Shown here in pieces: positions 1 through 11,275 of a stretch of DNA of 48,428 nucleotides. A program made the translations under genes and the position numbers. The notes beneath the pieces were generated by a model that worked only from the letters and a program-made list of their open reading frames with translations, was not told where the DNA came from and searched no databases. Positions within the stretch are counted from its first letter, which is position 1. Every line of letters begins with the position of its first letter. Origin of the DNA: Polytrichum commune (lineage: Eukaryota; Streptophyta; Polytrichopsida; Polytrichales; Polytrichaceae); assembly GCA_950295325.1 (NCBI GenBank), contig OX485804.1, forward strand, positions 48,982,001 to 49,030,428. Direction: 5' to 3'.

Positions 1-807
1 TAACTTCAAACTAGTCCGTACTTGACTTTTGATTAGGTTTTGTTTAGAAAAACCCCTCTCACATATTGCAATGCATGACACAAAAAGGTAGGTTGAATTT
101 CCTCGACCGCGAAGCCTATCATTTCTTGTTCCAAGTAAAAGAAAAAAAAAATCAAATCCTTCACCCTAAACCTCATAATCCCTCATGCCCAAAAGATATA
201 GAAAAGAATGTGCGTAAGAGATACTTGACTAACTCATAAATGTCAATGGGAAGAGCTTCAAAACTCAAATGGAAGAAATGGGGGGTGTTGTGGAGGGAAT
301 GCGGGTGGTGGCAACTGAATTTAGCAAAAATACATATTATTGCTGACATTGAAGCAAGATCCTATTGTTTCCAAGTGCAACCAGTCACATGCCAACATCT
401 TTTGGTTTATCTTTATCAATTTGTTTTTTTTTTCTTTAAGCTTTTCATGGACGTTGGTTTAGAAATTACCGATTTTGGGACGGGTTGCAAATTTTTTTTG
501 CCTTTCAATTCAAGGTTTTTGGACATGGACAGGCAAAAACTTTGTGAAAAATCAGCCTTGGAGACTAACACTCATTTCTCAATCAATGAGAGAATTTAGA
601 AAGTGACAAATATGGTCTTGATCACTAGTGTAATCAAGCCATTACTTACTCCTTGAATCTAAATGATAGCTCACCACTTGAATGCATATTGACAAACTCG
701 GAACTATAGATGTTAAACATGAAATTATGAGGAAATACAAAAATATTATCAAATGTTTTAGTACCACTTAATGTTGTTTGGTTATTTATTTATTGTTTGT
801 TTGTTTG

Positions 808-1413
808 GGTATGAGTATGATAAGTGCACAAAAGGGGTATTAAGTTGATTTTTTTTGGGTACTATGTATACACATGCTACAGAAATTGTAACTCGTAGCT
901 ATGTACATGTATGGAGGAATTCTATGAAATATACAACATTTGTACTTGTATGGTAGGGTCACTAGACTTTAAGTGTTCAATTATTAAAAAATTAAAAAAA
1001 ACCAAACCAACTCTAATCAAGGTTTGGTGTTTTGAGAGGTTTTATAGAATGCATAGAAAATTTGGTAAGTTCTGAGTGGAGTATAGGGATCCAATGAACT
1101 TGATGGATTGTCCATCAACCATGGAGTTTGGTTATGTTGGGTATCAAAAAGGAACCAACAATCTCGGGGGTGCACTGTATATTATGTTTGAGAACCACAT
1201 GCGTTCACGACCCCTCCTAAAAAACCCTTTGTATACGAGAGGTTATATGTCTAGATACCTTTGTATACGAATGTATTCCGTTTTAAATATATGTTTAATG
1301 TAAGTATACGTGAATATTTTTCAGTTCTAAATGTGTTTATTGTATGTATATGTAATACGGCAGTGGACAAATTAGTACCCCTTTTGTGCACTCACGTATA
1401 CTCGTACATGTTT
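808..1413. repeat. Possible MITE with imperfect inverted ends
   Basis: Arms at about 808-847 and 1371-1413 are inverted copies sharing the core AGTGCACAAAAGGGGTA, with further matches on both sides of it. The interior is about 520 bp and AT-rich, with several GTATAC-like words. A target duplication could not be defined, so the exact ends and the superfamily are unknown. Confidence 0.35.
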
Positions 1414-1844
1414 AGTACATTGCACCCCCCGAGCCAACAATAAGTGGACCTACAATCTTATGGATCATTTGATGATATATTTAGAAACAATAATTGCATT
1501 AGGTTTTATGACATATATCGTAGACTTAGATGCTTATGAGTTACATCGGGGGATGAAAAATTCTTCAATGACTTTATTCATGAATGTTAGGGTTTAAAAT
1601 TTTACATATGATAAGGGTTCATTATTACTCAAAAATATATTTGTATACTTATGTTAGTGACTAGATATGAATATAAAATTTTATGTGTACATTTTGAAAC
1701 TTGTATTTTGTCATTGAAATTGTATGTGCATTGCTTGATTTCATAAAAAAAAAAAAAAAAAGACTTGTATATAGGGCGTATTTGGAGTATGTTGTGTAAA
1801 CACATGGTTCTTGGTTTTTTAATGAAATGTATACCCCCTATGGA

Positions 1845-2060
1845 GAAGTCTAGGATCTAAAATAGGGTAAGTAATGGCCATGGGACATGCCTTCCTACAT
1901 TCCAAATTGATCTACACAAGGCTAGCTTGGCACACCCGTCCTAGTAGGACAAATTAGAAAGCCTAAAGTTAATGGTTTGATGCCACTCCTTGAGTATGGT
2001 AATTTAAGCCTTAAGAAACTTGGGTGACCTTATGCATAACCTCACAAAGTCACACTTTAG
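1845..2060 (+). repeat. Solo copy of a foldback-element arm
   Basis: This stretch matches, in the same order, the arm at 42905-43110 and, inverted, the arm at 43520-43715. Shared blocks include AAGGCTAGCTTGG, CCTAGTAGGACAA and CACCACTCCTT-like words, followed by a run of 'taatttaagc' and an 'aacttgg' block. It is a single arm without a nearby inverted partner. Confidence 0.55.
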
Positions 2061-2699
2061 CCAATTCAACGGGAAGTTTTTAAAAAAAAATCATTTATTC
2101 AAACAAAATTAAATGATATTTTTGCAAGAAACTTAGAACAATACCTCTGCACCCAAGGTGAACGTGAAGAGCCAACCAACTAAGGGGGGCAATGTTGAGA
2201 CTAGAAGAAACAAAATACCCAACGTTGGTGAGTACAACCTGAATATGAGCATGTTGTCCCAATCCACCTCAAAAGCCTCGATGCATGGTGAGGTCTTTTG
2301 CCTACCTATTATATTGGTAGGTGGGCTATTGCTTATTAATTATTATATGTTTAGTATCATGTTACTCTCAAGGGGATGACACCCTTGTATTTAGTGGGAA
2401 CACAATGTGTTTTTTTATTAGAATTCAATAAGACTAGAGATGAGATTGCATAAGCAATAACACATACACAAAGGCATGTGAAGAATGGTTGGAGTGAGAT
2501 GGTGCCCTCCAACCCTTGCCTTGCCCTTTATTGCTCAATTTCAACCTGGTTCATACAACCAATACGGGATAGCTCTTCTCCCACTACAATCCAACCTTGT
2601 ACGCTTATTCCAATGTTATTCCTTTTAATATTACATTTCTATTGACTTCAACGATTTAAGGTTTAGGGCATATTCAATGTTTCCAACCACGTGCATGTG

Positions 2700-3450
2700 T
2701 GCAATGCATGGCCTCCTCATGCTCCATGTTTCTTCAGGTGTGATGGAGCACAAGCCCCTCGTCGGACATCAATTTTGGGTACAAACTGCATTTGCCATTG
2801 TGATAATGGTTTGATTTGCGCACTTTGTTGGTTGGCATGCTCTCAATGTTGTGTTCCATCAAAAAAGCTTGAATATGCATCCCCTCCATTCATCCATCAA
2901 AATGGCTTGATTTCATGCTCCGATTTGATACTCGGATCTCCTTAAACCTCTCGAACCATTATCCTTTGGATTTTCATCACGTAACCCACATGTTTCTCAA
3001 GAAATCATCAATGAAAATAACAAAAATACTTTGCCCCTTACAATGACACGTTCCTCTTGAGGCCACAAACACTCTTATGCACAATTTCCAAGGGTTTTGG
3101 TGATTATTTAGGTTCATGCCCCTTATCATGCTTTCTAGTGCATAAATGCTCCTCACATCCAAATGCCCAAGTCGGTGGTGCCAAAGCTTGGCCGGACTGA
3201 CTCCCGCACATGAACGTACGAAGTTGGCCACATTTGCTTTGCACACCTCCGTGCATGTCATTTGGTACAAAATCCCTTGACATCGAGCTATTACAATCAC
3301 ATTGTCGTTCACACCTCCCACAATGCATTTGTTTACGTGAAATTGCACCTCCAGCCCTTATGGTTGATTATGGTTGGTTGTAAGGGAGAGACTGCGCAAT
3401 TGCATAAACTGCACCGAGTGACCCTAATAATCTTCCAAATCCCTGAAATC
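2700..3450 (-). pseudogene. Ty1/copia retrotransposon pol remnant (GAG-pre-integrase and integrase start)
   Basis: On the minus strand, the 123-codon frame from 3348 to 2977 contains the GAG-pre-integrase signature LWHHRLGHLDVRSIYAL. It is followed about 50 residues later by FIDDFLRNMWV, the usual start of the copia integrase core (FIDDxSRxxWV). The frame ends in a stop directly after that motif. Downstream (to about 2700) other frames give fragments that loosely resemble integrase continuation, so the copy is frameshifted and dead. The cysteines expected before the integrase core are partly missing. I did not find flanking long terminal repeats, so the element boundaries are open. Confidence 0.65.
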
Positions 3451-5805
3451 CATATGAAAGTGTGTTTTACCTGGAGTTGACGTCCTAATGTCACCTTAAA
3501 CTTGTTATGACCTATCAATTAACCTAATAGTGGCACTTAGAGTCCAATTTGACACTTCTTTAGTCTTCCCCATGTAATTTTGTTAAACAAAGCCCAATCC
3601 AAAAACCTATCTACACAAATTGACATAATAAAGCAGTACACGCACTATCAAACACATTGATAGCCCCCCTCACAACTTGTTGTTTCCCCTAATCAACACT
3701 AGTAATGAAAAAGACTGCACACCTAACAACACCATACCCTCATGGCTACTCCTATGTATATGCTATGTACCAAGATGTAAATGCCTAGCTCGACTTAGAC
3801 CCCGATGTATTATGCATCTTAGGAGCCCCACCTACATATAAACCACCCTTCATACCCAACCCAAACCTCAAAGTACAACAATTAAATTTACTTATTGTAA
3901 TGATAGATTCACCACGAAAGCCACCAAAAAAAACTTGATAAATGCGGCATTATCCACCCACTCCTATCCCAACTAGGCCAGATTGTATCACCACCCATTA
4001 CAATTACATGAGAACATATGGGGCACTACACATACAACAATTGTTAAACTCCTCCAAGACCTACAAATCCCCAACTCCAAAATCCATAAACTAATTGAAT
4101 CCTTCTCCCACATTGCTATAAGATACCTAACACACATAATCCTAACAAAAAAATCAAAAAAGGAATAAGCCCCAATCCCACTTGAATAAACGCACTTACT
4201 AACACTAGAACCCAAAACTAACATAAAACACATAGTCTTAACAGTAACAACACGGTCAACTTGTGAAAATAGGCACTAACCACCCCCACTCATGCTCATG
4301 CAAACATGAGAGGGAGGCGGTGAATGAACATGGCATGTCAAGGTAAATACTTTGAATTTCCTTTTTCTTTTGGTAAGGATTGAACATGTTTGTCACATGT
4401 ACTTCTTGCATTATCTATCAAAAGATGTGCAAACACACCCTATCATGTAATACAAGGGGAAGTTTGAACAAGATAGGGTAATCATATGCACATTCACGTC
4501 GGTGTAAAACCAATGTTTTAATTCCGTTTATTTTCTTGTTGCATTTCCCCCACATTGTGGGGTCACTTCCGACCTCCAATACGATGATTCAAAGAGAATT
4601 TGGGGAAATGATAGCAGTAGTGGGGCTTTGGTTGGCTTTGTTATGGTGGGGGCAAAAAGTGAGTGAAAAAAAAGTTGTTGGTGATAGAATAGGGAACAAT
4701 GTTGCCAACACAATCACCATCTTTACTTCTTTATAGGCCAATTGGCTATTCACTGGCACTTTGTGGTTATCCTTGAAGTGCGGGATTCAAATCTTCATGA
4801 TAAAAAAGAAAAGTTTGGCCTCAAAGCCTATCCCATGCTTTTGTAAAGTTGGTGACATGATCCCTACGGTTGGAAAGTTCCTAACTACACCTAGTTTACA
4901 AGCTCTAACATCCAATAAACAATTTTAAACAAAATCTACGTAATAGCTCAAGAAGAAGGTTGAAATGTTGATCATTATGATAAAACCCACAAATCACTAA
5001 TTAAAGCCAAATAAACATTTAAATTGGGATCGAAGACCTCGAATTAGTCCAGTGAAGTTAAACCATGATGAATCAACGACAAATACATAGGGTGCATGTT
5101 TTTATTGCGCCTCCAACCCCCCCCCCCCCCTTCCAAGTGGTGGGAAACAAAATCAATCTAGTTTATGGTTGGTTATAAGTCATTAAAGAGAAAGTAAAGA
5201 AAAAAAACATTCAACATCCGTGTTTTCACCGACGTGAATTTGAACATGGTGGCCCGACTTTGTTAAAGAGTCCCCTTGTTACAGTGATAGGGTTATAATC
5301 TATTATACAATACGTACAAAACTCATGTGCTTTCATGCTCTGCATAGACTAGATCATTCCAACCAAGCTTCCACTCACGGAAAAAGAGTGGAGCCAAAGC
5401 AAGAACCTCAACATATAATATAATACCCAACAAGACTCCAACTCCCTATAGACTTTTAATGTATAATATCCACACACTTTTGTAAACCGGGTCATGGTGG
5501 AGACCATTGCTATGTCAGAAACAAACAAAATAACTTTTTGCGAGCACGATGAGACCTTCCTTGAAAGCTTCGTAGGGGATGTGTGTATTCACAATGTATT
5601 TCCAATGTTAGCATGGATTGTCCTCCAACCAAATTAGAACGAACATCCTAATTAGTGAGGGAGGGCTAATAGTGAGTGCGAGAAATTAGGGCCACTTCAC
5701 ATACACGCCAAGAGCCGTGACCATGTAATTGTGAGAGCCCAAATGAAAATTGTCTAAAAGATGTCCCAAGACACCTCCAAAATCATGGAGTGTGGTCACG
5801 GACCC
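3451..5805. other. Intergenic, no gene supported
   Basis: Short open frames on both strands (for example 4536-4736 and 4528-4713) overlap each other and match nothing I recognise. The only notable local feature is a 14-base C run at 5117-5130. Low-complexity A/T tracts are common. I see no RNA gene and no convincing element ends. Confidence 0.5.
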
Positions 5806-5933
5806 TAAGAGCGTCCCCACCAGCAGAGGTATAAGTCAGTTGAACGGCACTCCTGGAAATCCGGTGCCCAGGACGCCAAGTTCTAATGTCCACCAGTCGA
5901 CGCTAACGCCATAAAGGGTGCCGGACCGGGCAT

Positions 5934-6083
5934 TTGGGAGGAGCTCTTCGGGTATATTGGCCTCGAGTACCGTGTTCTGCCCGCCAACACCATCCGGCAG
6001 TTAGCCCAACTTTGGACTTATTCCACCATGTCAGGAAGGGGGGGGGGGGTGTGCCTGCAACGGGTGGGAGGACCAAGAAGGGC
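5934..6083 (+). other. Open leader upstream of ORF1, with a 12-G run
   Basis: The ORF1 frame stays open back to 5934 but has no ATG there. A well-placed ATG (CCACCATGTC, A at 6028) lies in another frame. It is followed by a run of 12 G at 6038-6049, after which the peptide GVPATGGRTKKG continues in the ORF1 frame. The arrangement suggests that the original start was this ATG and that a length change in the G run moved it out of frame. Translation could still begin at the ATG at 6084. Confidence 0.5.
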
Positions 6084-7316
6084 ATGAACTTCTGCCCGGA
6101 GGAGGAAGAACAGTGTTGCCGAAGTTTTATGCATACTTCCACCGATGCCAGGAGAGGGATAGGGCAGAAGAATGCACAATTTTGGATCAATGTAGCAACG
6201 CACTATGCTAGACACAAACCCGAGGGAGGAGCTGATCGTCCTGCTAGGTCTCTAGAGACAAAATGGTCTGACATCAAGCAATCTGTCGCCAAGTTCAGTG
6301 GTTGCTATCAGTCAGTGAGAGATCTGAATGAGAGTGGGAAGAGTGAGGATGATTTTGTATTAGATGCTATGAGCTTGTACAAGCAAAAATGTGGGAAGGC
6401 ATTTGTTCTAAAACATTGCTGGTTGTTGTTAAAGAGCTATCCTAGGTTTGCGGCAATATTTATGGGCAAGCGAAAGGGTGGAGGGTTTGATCCGCCCTCA
6501 AGAGAGGGGCTGCCTGTTGATCGTCGCGATCTGCTTCCTCCGAATGGCCAGGCTCCCTCCACCGAATCGCCACCTGCACAGACAAGACCACAGGGTGCTA
6601 AGTCGGCAAAAAACGAGCATGCACAAAGTAAGGGGAAGGAGCTAGCTTTGCGCGCTAATGCAAAAGCTACAATTGACTTTGCTGCAGCTACATTGAAGAA
6701 AGCTGAGCAAATTGCTCAGCAAATTGCTCAGCAAAATGCTCAGCAAATTGCTCAGCAAAATGCTCAGCAAATTGCTCAGCAAAATGCTTTTAGCTTGTTT
6801 ACAGTAGAGGATAAGAACATTACCTGTGACCTTGCTAGACAGTGGCTCCACCTCCGCAGGACCCAAGAGCTTGCAAAGCTCAAGGCACAAGTTGCTGCCT
6901 CCAACGAGCCTGCTCCTCCTCGGTTTGGAGTCTACTCCAACACGCTTGTTGCACCTGCACCTGCACCAACACAAGGGTTAGGGTTTAGAGGAGATTTGAA
7001 TGAAGAAGATGATGCTGATGATGATTGTGAGGATGATTCCTCCGACTTGTTTGCAGACAGGAGGAGGGTAGCTGATCTAAATGCTTTTGGGAATGACTTC
7101 GGCCAACCAGCTTCGGATCGTGATGAGGATACAACCACCATCCTAGATTCTCAACCTAATGACTTCACAATTAACCCTCCCCCATCACAACGTCGACGAC
7201 TCTCTGCTGATCCTCATGAACTCTTTGGCCAGTTTTGGACCCCTGCAATTCGGGAACAGTTTGTACCTAGGCAAATCTCCCCTCCATCCACATGGTTGCA
7301 GGGCTCAAGAATCTGA
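6084..7316 (+). CDS. Myb/SANT-like, NAM-associated ORF1 of PIF/Harbinger element
   Basis: The product is a DNA-binding accessory protein of a Harbinger transposon, related to the plant 'NAM-associated' and 'glutathione S-transferase T3-like' database proteins. Starting at the first in-frame ATG, it is 410 aa. Residues 1-110 form the trihelix/Myb-like part: MNFCPEEEEQCCRSF, then QFWINVATHY, then RSLETKWSDI and KFSGCYQSV, ending with KHCWLLLKSYPRF. Residues about 209-237 are a QIAQQ/QNAQQ repeat encoded by a 12-bp tandem repeat. Residues about 300-330 are acidic (EEDDADDDCEDDSSD). In active elements this protein works with the DDE transposase in the nucleus; here no partner gene is visible. Homology of the N-terminal region is strong by pattern; expression is unknown. 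Confidence 0.75.
   Translation: MNFCPEEEEQCCRSFMHTSTDARRGIGQKNAQFWINVATHYARHKPEGGADRPARSLETKWSDIKQSVAKFSGCYQSVRDLNESGKSEDDFVLDAMSLYKQKCGKAFVLKHCWLLLKSYPRFAAIFMGKRKGGGFDPPSREGLPVDRRDLLPPNGQAPSTESPPAQTRPQGAKSAKNEHAQSKGKELALRANAKATIDFAAATLKKAEQIAQQIAQQNAQQIAQQNAQQIAQQNAFSLFTVEDKNITCDLARQWLHLRRTQELAKLKAQVAASNEPAPPRFGVYSNTLVAPAPAPTQGLGFRGDLNEEDDADDDCEDDSSDLFADRRRVADLNAFGNDFGQPASDRDEDTTTILDSQPNDFTINPPPSQRRRLSADPHELFGQFWTPAIREQFVPRQISPPSTWLQGSRI
6709..6787 (+). repeat. 12-bp tandem repeat inside ORF1
   Basis: Units alternate CAGCAAATTGCT and CAGCAAAATGCT, about six units, keeping the reading frame and encoding QQIA/QQNA tetrapeptides. Such glutamine-alanine repeats are likely helical. The unit count could vary between copies by slippage. 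Confidence 0.9.
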
Positions 7317-8279
7317 ATTATGTATTTGTTAGAGTTAGGCTCATAATTATGTATTTGTATTCCTGATTTATGTCTGCAATTCATTTGTCTTAATTGGATT
7401 CCAATGTGCAATGTTATACAACGTCTCTTCAAACGCGGCGTCAACAAACTCAAACTCAAACACAAACACAAACACAAACACAAACCACGCCACGCTCCAG
7501 CTCCCTGGAGCTCCATGAATTTTTTCCTTTATACCTGCAACTTGGGGTTTGACGACGGTTATGGGACCGTGTAATCATTGGCAGAGTCCTGGCTTATGCT
7601 GAGATTGTAACGCTTCAATTTGTGTACATGCTCACACACTTGCCAACTCGCTCAAGCTTCTGAAACCACTGTCTCGAGTTGAAGAAATAATTGGAGACGA
7701 GAAGAAAAAATCTAATAAAGTCATATCTTCTGGAGGACTGTATAGAGAGGAATATATCCCAGTTTAGCAAAGGAGAACCCTAAGGATGTCAACATGATGT
7801 AACCGGTTGGACTTGTAAACACTAGGATCTCAACCGATCATGCCTAAAACTCTCCCTGATCACTGCGTCGGGGTCTTCAGAGTGGCCTTCGGTGTCGAAT
7901 CAACTAACAGTGTCGAATCTTTGAGTTCGTATTATTTTAAGGTTTTTTGTGTATGCAGTTATCCCCACTCACATGTATTGGGCACTCTTTCCTTTCCTTT
8001 CCTTTCCTTTCCTTTACCAGACCGTGCCCCGAACTCATGGGCATCATCATCTATTATACTATGTCCCAAATTATTGCGACGCCACAAATTACCACTTCGG
8101 AGGTATAAAGTATGTGGTCCGAGTACACTCTGTACAGAGATCGCGACATTCTTGGCTCTCCACTAATAAGGATCGCTGCATTCTGGAGAGTTTTTGGTTG
8201 TGGACCCTAGTAGTGCAAACCCAACGTACGGCCCTTATCCTACCACTGCACACAAAAGAAAGGAGAGACCAGGGTTCTA
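7317..8279 (+). other. Harbinger interior 3' of ORF1, non-coding
   Basis: There is no transposase-like frame. It holds an (ACAAAC)-type microsatellite at about 7456-7483 and a CTTTC pentanucleotide run at about 7986-8010. A block at about 7740-7860 resembles 35500-35610, with shared words AGATGTCAACATG-like and ACCGAT. The last match suggests that part of the interior is itself a dispersed repeat. Confidence 0.45.
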
Positions 8280-8430
8280 CAGTCGAACCTCGTTAATATG
8301 ACACCCTCAATATTACGACACATTTTTTGCAAGACCCAACTTTTTAATCTCAAAACTCCCTCTTTTATATGAGTACAACGCTCGATAATGCGACATTTAG
8401 AATCTCCGTTGTATCATATTATAGAGGTAA
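8280..8430 (+). mobile_element. Pogo/Emigrant-like MITE, right end decayed
   Basis: The left end begins CAGTCGAACCTCGTTAATAT directly after a TA dinucleotide (8278-8279). This matches the pattern of pogo/Lemi1/Emigrant termini (CAGT..AACCTC..TAA) and their TA target. About 130 bp later, GTATCATATTATAGAGGT at about 8411-8428 is the imperfect inverse of the left end, but the outermost bases do not match, so the right terminus seems lost. It is nested inside the Harbinger element. Confidence 0.6.
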
Positions 8431-8790
8431 GTTAATGCTAAAATTCATTTTATCTATGTTATGTACATCTAAAATACATTCTTTTTCACTTGGGTACTAC
8501 TTGGAAAACTGCACTTATCATTGGGAACTTAATGAGAATTAGGGTTATTAGTGTAGAATGGACATGGTTGATGTTGGTCCACCTACATTAAAGCTTAGTG
8601 ATGCTAAATGTCATGCATCATTGGTTGTCTAGTTTCTTATTAAATAACTCTTTGGTGTGAATGGAATTATTAGTTTTCGAAAGTTAGTAAGGAATTTAGA
8701 TAAGATGATAGTTGCTAACTTGAGTAGGCAACACCCAAGGTCTTTGAACTCCTATTTCAAGAGTTCTTGAGAAAACTCATTGTGTATTTT

Positions 8791-8822
8791 CTGCCTAAGC
8801 TGCTAGTAACCCACGGTAGAAG
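8791..8822 (-). repeat. Solo terminus of the TACCGTAGG repeat family
   Basis: Read on the minus strand, this is TACCGTGGGTTACTAGCAGC followed by TTAGGCA. It is nearly identical to the plus-strand terminus at 15982-16008 and similar to the ends of the element at 37942-38374. I could not find the other end of this copy. Confidence 0.55.
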
Positions 8823-8929
8823 CATTGCAAGTCCACTATTGGCTTTGGAAGCACACGAGCAATGGAGATGAATTAGTTAATCAGTGAATTAGTTAACGAG
8901 GGATTTTAGTATATTTCCGGGCGGAGAAC

Positions 8930-9150
8930 CGAAAGGGATCGGGTAGGGAATCGGGCAACACATCGGGCACGGAATCGGTATCCGGGCAAGACATCGGGCA
9001 AGGCTAATGGAATCGGGCAAGGGGGTAATACCGGGCGGGGGCCGGCCTCGAAGAGGGGCATGTACCCGAGCTAGTGGGCTCCAACAATATGTCGGGTAAA
9101 CCCACACTATGCCCGGGGTGCCACCGGTGCAATTATGCCCGGGGCGGTGC
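8930..9150 (+). repeat. Right subterminal motif cluster of the Harbinger element
   Basis: The words ATCGGGCA, ATCGGGTA and CCGGGCA recur at least eight times in about 220 bp, making a GC-rich island in AT-rich surroundings. Subterminal motif clusters in DNA transposons are often protein-binding sites; here that role is inferred only from position and repetition. The left subterminal part has only a few similar words (GGTGCCCAGG, CCGGGCA). Confidence 0.6.
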
Positions 9151-9173
9151 CCGGTCTGGTGGGGATGCTCTAA

Positions 9174-11050
9174 GTGTAGTGTGAAGTCATGTGTGACCGG
9201 GCCCTCGATCAAAAGCGATTTCAATGAATTTCTATTCATGTAGGTCTTCACACATGATAAGTTGAAATAAACCAACGGTTGTAAGCGTTCGAAATGCCAT
9301 GGTCTTCGGGTATTCTGTTAGGCCGACCTATAAGAGGTGGTATTTGAAAATAATCCAAGTAACCATGTTACATGATCCATTCGATGCCATGCAAGAATCT
9401 ATCTTGCATTCACATACTCCGTTGGTTCCTCAAGCATAATATGAAGCGAACTTGAACTGGCTCTGCCTTTTTCCACCAATGAGAGTGCTTGAAGTGTAAT
9501 GGATATTGAAGGTGATACTATATTTCTTTATGCTACAAAATGAGTGCCCATAAGATCTAGGAATCATTGTTCATCCGACAATGTTCATTGAAAAATATGA
9601 TTTATAGCAACACTATTCACAAACAATGTCAACACTATTCGCAATATTCATACTATTCATACCGGCATTAGTTTCTCCTGGGTATCTAAGTTTCTTCCGA
9701 TTAAATTAAGATGGTTAAAGCCCATGTTAGATGCTAAATGCATAAACGGAACTCAACCATAGGAGTGATTGACGTTATGATGACAAACGTGTGTTTGCAA
9801 AAAACATTATCACTTGACAAACACCTTATAGTACGCACTAATTTCCTTGAAATCTATGATAAATGAACATGTGTTTGCGAATCTAATTATCATTCACTAA
9901 AATTTCCAGCAATCGCTAATTTCAAGCTTAGCAAAATTGTGTGTGTTTAAAGAATTAGCACCACATGGAGTAGTTGGAATGATCAGCGTACTTGAGCTTG
10001 TAGCTTGATTTTGACAAAGCTTTTGCAAGTTGTTGACATTTGACATGCAAAAACTTGCACATAAATAAATTGCACGTCAACTGACACGAACAATTTAAAT
10101 TTGGACATGTTGTGTGGCTTGTGAAGAAAATAACAACACATCAGTTGATAATTTAAATTTTGAATCGACACGTACTACTAGACATGTGACATTGAGGTGA
10201 CCTTTTAGAAGAAAATGTAGATGTCCATTGATAGTCATTTATTTTTTCTGAAAACATCACGTGACACTTTAGATTTGAAAGTGAACGTCAAATGAAATTT
10301 AGTCAAACATACACAATGGTAGGGACACCACAACAATTTATAGTAGGTGTACTCCCTGCACTTTATCTTGAGCTAACTCGAAAGTTATGGAATATTAAGT
10401 GAACTGTCTATGTAGATAAATTGGGCCATTGCAGCAATTTCGGAAATTGAGTGGGCTCATACATAACTATGTAAACTATGTAACTCATTATGGTAAATAT
10501 TGTGGGCCACAGTAATAACAAAGAATCCACACTGTAAATGTGTGGGTATTGTGTGGTGCACTATGTTTATCAAGTCTCATTACATAACACTGGAGGTTCA
10601 AAAAACAAATGATGTTATTTTCTTCAAATCTTGTTTTTCTTTTTAGTTTATGAATAAGCAATCTCTTTTGTGCTTTCTTGTTCTCTTCCTAAAGACACCA
10701 ATATCGTTTCCTTAACCCCAAGGCATTTGGCCGCAATGGCCATTCAAAGATCGATTACATAATTCTTCAAGAAACATATGCATGTAGAATCAATGGTTTC
10801 TTTCTCTATTCTCTGACATAGGAAGTGAGCTTATGTTCTTTGGATTTGCACTTTCAATGGCTTTCAACTAATACCTTCCAAGAACTAGAAGTGGGGGGAA
10901 TAAGAGCATAATGAGTGGTTGAAGATTCCAAGTGTAATTGTGCAGTGCACGTTATTTTCATCCGTGGTGGTGTTTGTTGTGGGCCACACTATAGGGATGT
11001 GAATGATACGTCGACTATTTGCATGCTCATAATATTCATTACAACTAATG
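9174..11050. other. Intergenic, no gene supported
   Basis: AT-rich DNA with short overlapping open frames only (for example 9983-10171 minus, no recognisable domain). A weak inverted pair near 10075-10165 around AATTTAAATTT is visible. I see no RNA gene, no gene-like codon pattern and no defined element here. Confidence 0.5.
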
Positions 11051-11275
11051 TACATTAAATATTGTATTTAGTCACATAATGTTTGGAATCCGCAATGCTA
11101 TAATTGTTAATTGTACATTTATCTCAATTTTTGTGTTGACGAAGATCAAATTGGTTGTTTGGACATAATGAAACATCAACATATTTACTTGGTAAACAAA
11201 ATACATTAATAACAAGAAGATGAAGCAATGTGCAACTCCAAATAGTAAATGACACTCAATATCATATTTAATGTA
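11051..11275. mobile_element. MITE, ACTAAATATTGTATTTAGT family
   Basis: The left arm from 11051 (TACATTAAATATTGTATTTA, then CACATAATGTTTGGAATCCGCAATGC) and the right arm ending near 11275 are inverted copies over about 50 bp, with about 115 bp between them. Outer TA dinucleotides fit a TA target duplication but are part of the match and so ambiguous. The inner part of the arm resembles the arms of the element at 38893-39116. Confidence 0.6.

Larger units (their letters stand above)
1..2690. other. Intergenic, repeat-derived, no gene supported
   Basis: No open frame here resembles a known protein. The longest, 240-599 on the plus strand, is 119 codons with no recognisable domain and a homopolymer-rich middle. 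The stretch holds an inverted-repeat pair (808-847 with 1371-1413), a 17-base A run near 1746-1762, and a copy of a foldback-element arm near 1845-2060, each described separately. I see nothing else that can be supported. Confidence 0.5.
5809..9170 (+). mobile_element. PIF/Harbinger DNA transposon, ORF1-bearing, no transposase seen
   Basis: The ends are 15-bp inverted repeats: GAGCGTCCCCACCAG at 5809-5823 and the reverse complement of GAGCATCCCCACCAG at 9156-9170, with one mismatch. They are flanked by TAA at 5806-5808 and TAA at 9171-9173, which fits the 3-bp TWA target duplication of PIF/Harbinger. The interior carries a Myb/SANT-like ORF1 (6084-7316), the accessory protein typical of this superfamily. 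No frame between 7317 and 9155 shows a DDE transposase, so the copy looks non-autonomous, or its second gene is deleted or decayed. A pogo-like MITE appears nested at about 8280-8430. The right subterminal region is GC-rich and repeats TCGGGCA-type words. Confidence 0.85.

Noticed and set aside
2158-2379. Possible long terminal repeat of the copia remnant around 2300-2480
   Set aside because: AT-rich with short inverted words, but no second copy on the other side of the pol fragment could be found.
8889-9275. 128-codon minus-strand frame rich in Pro, Cys and Ile
   Set aside because: It runs through the terminal repeat and the TCGGGCA motif cluster of the Harbinger element; the repetitive residues come from the motif repeats.
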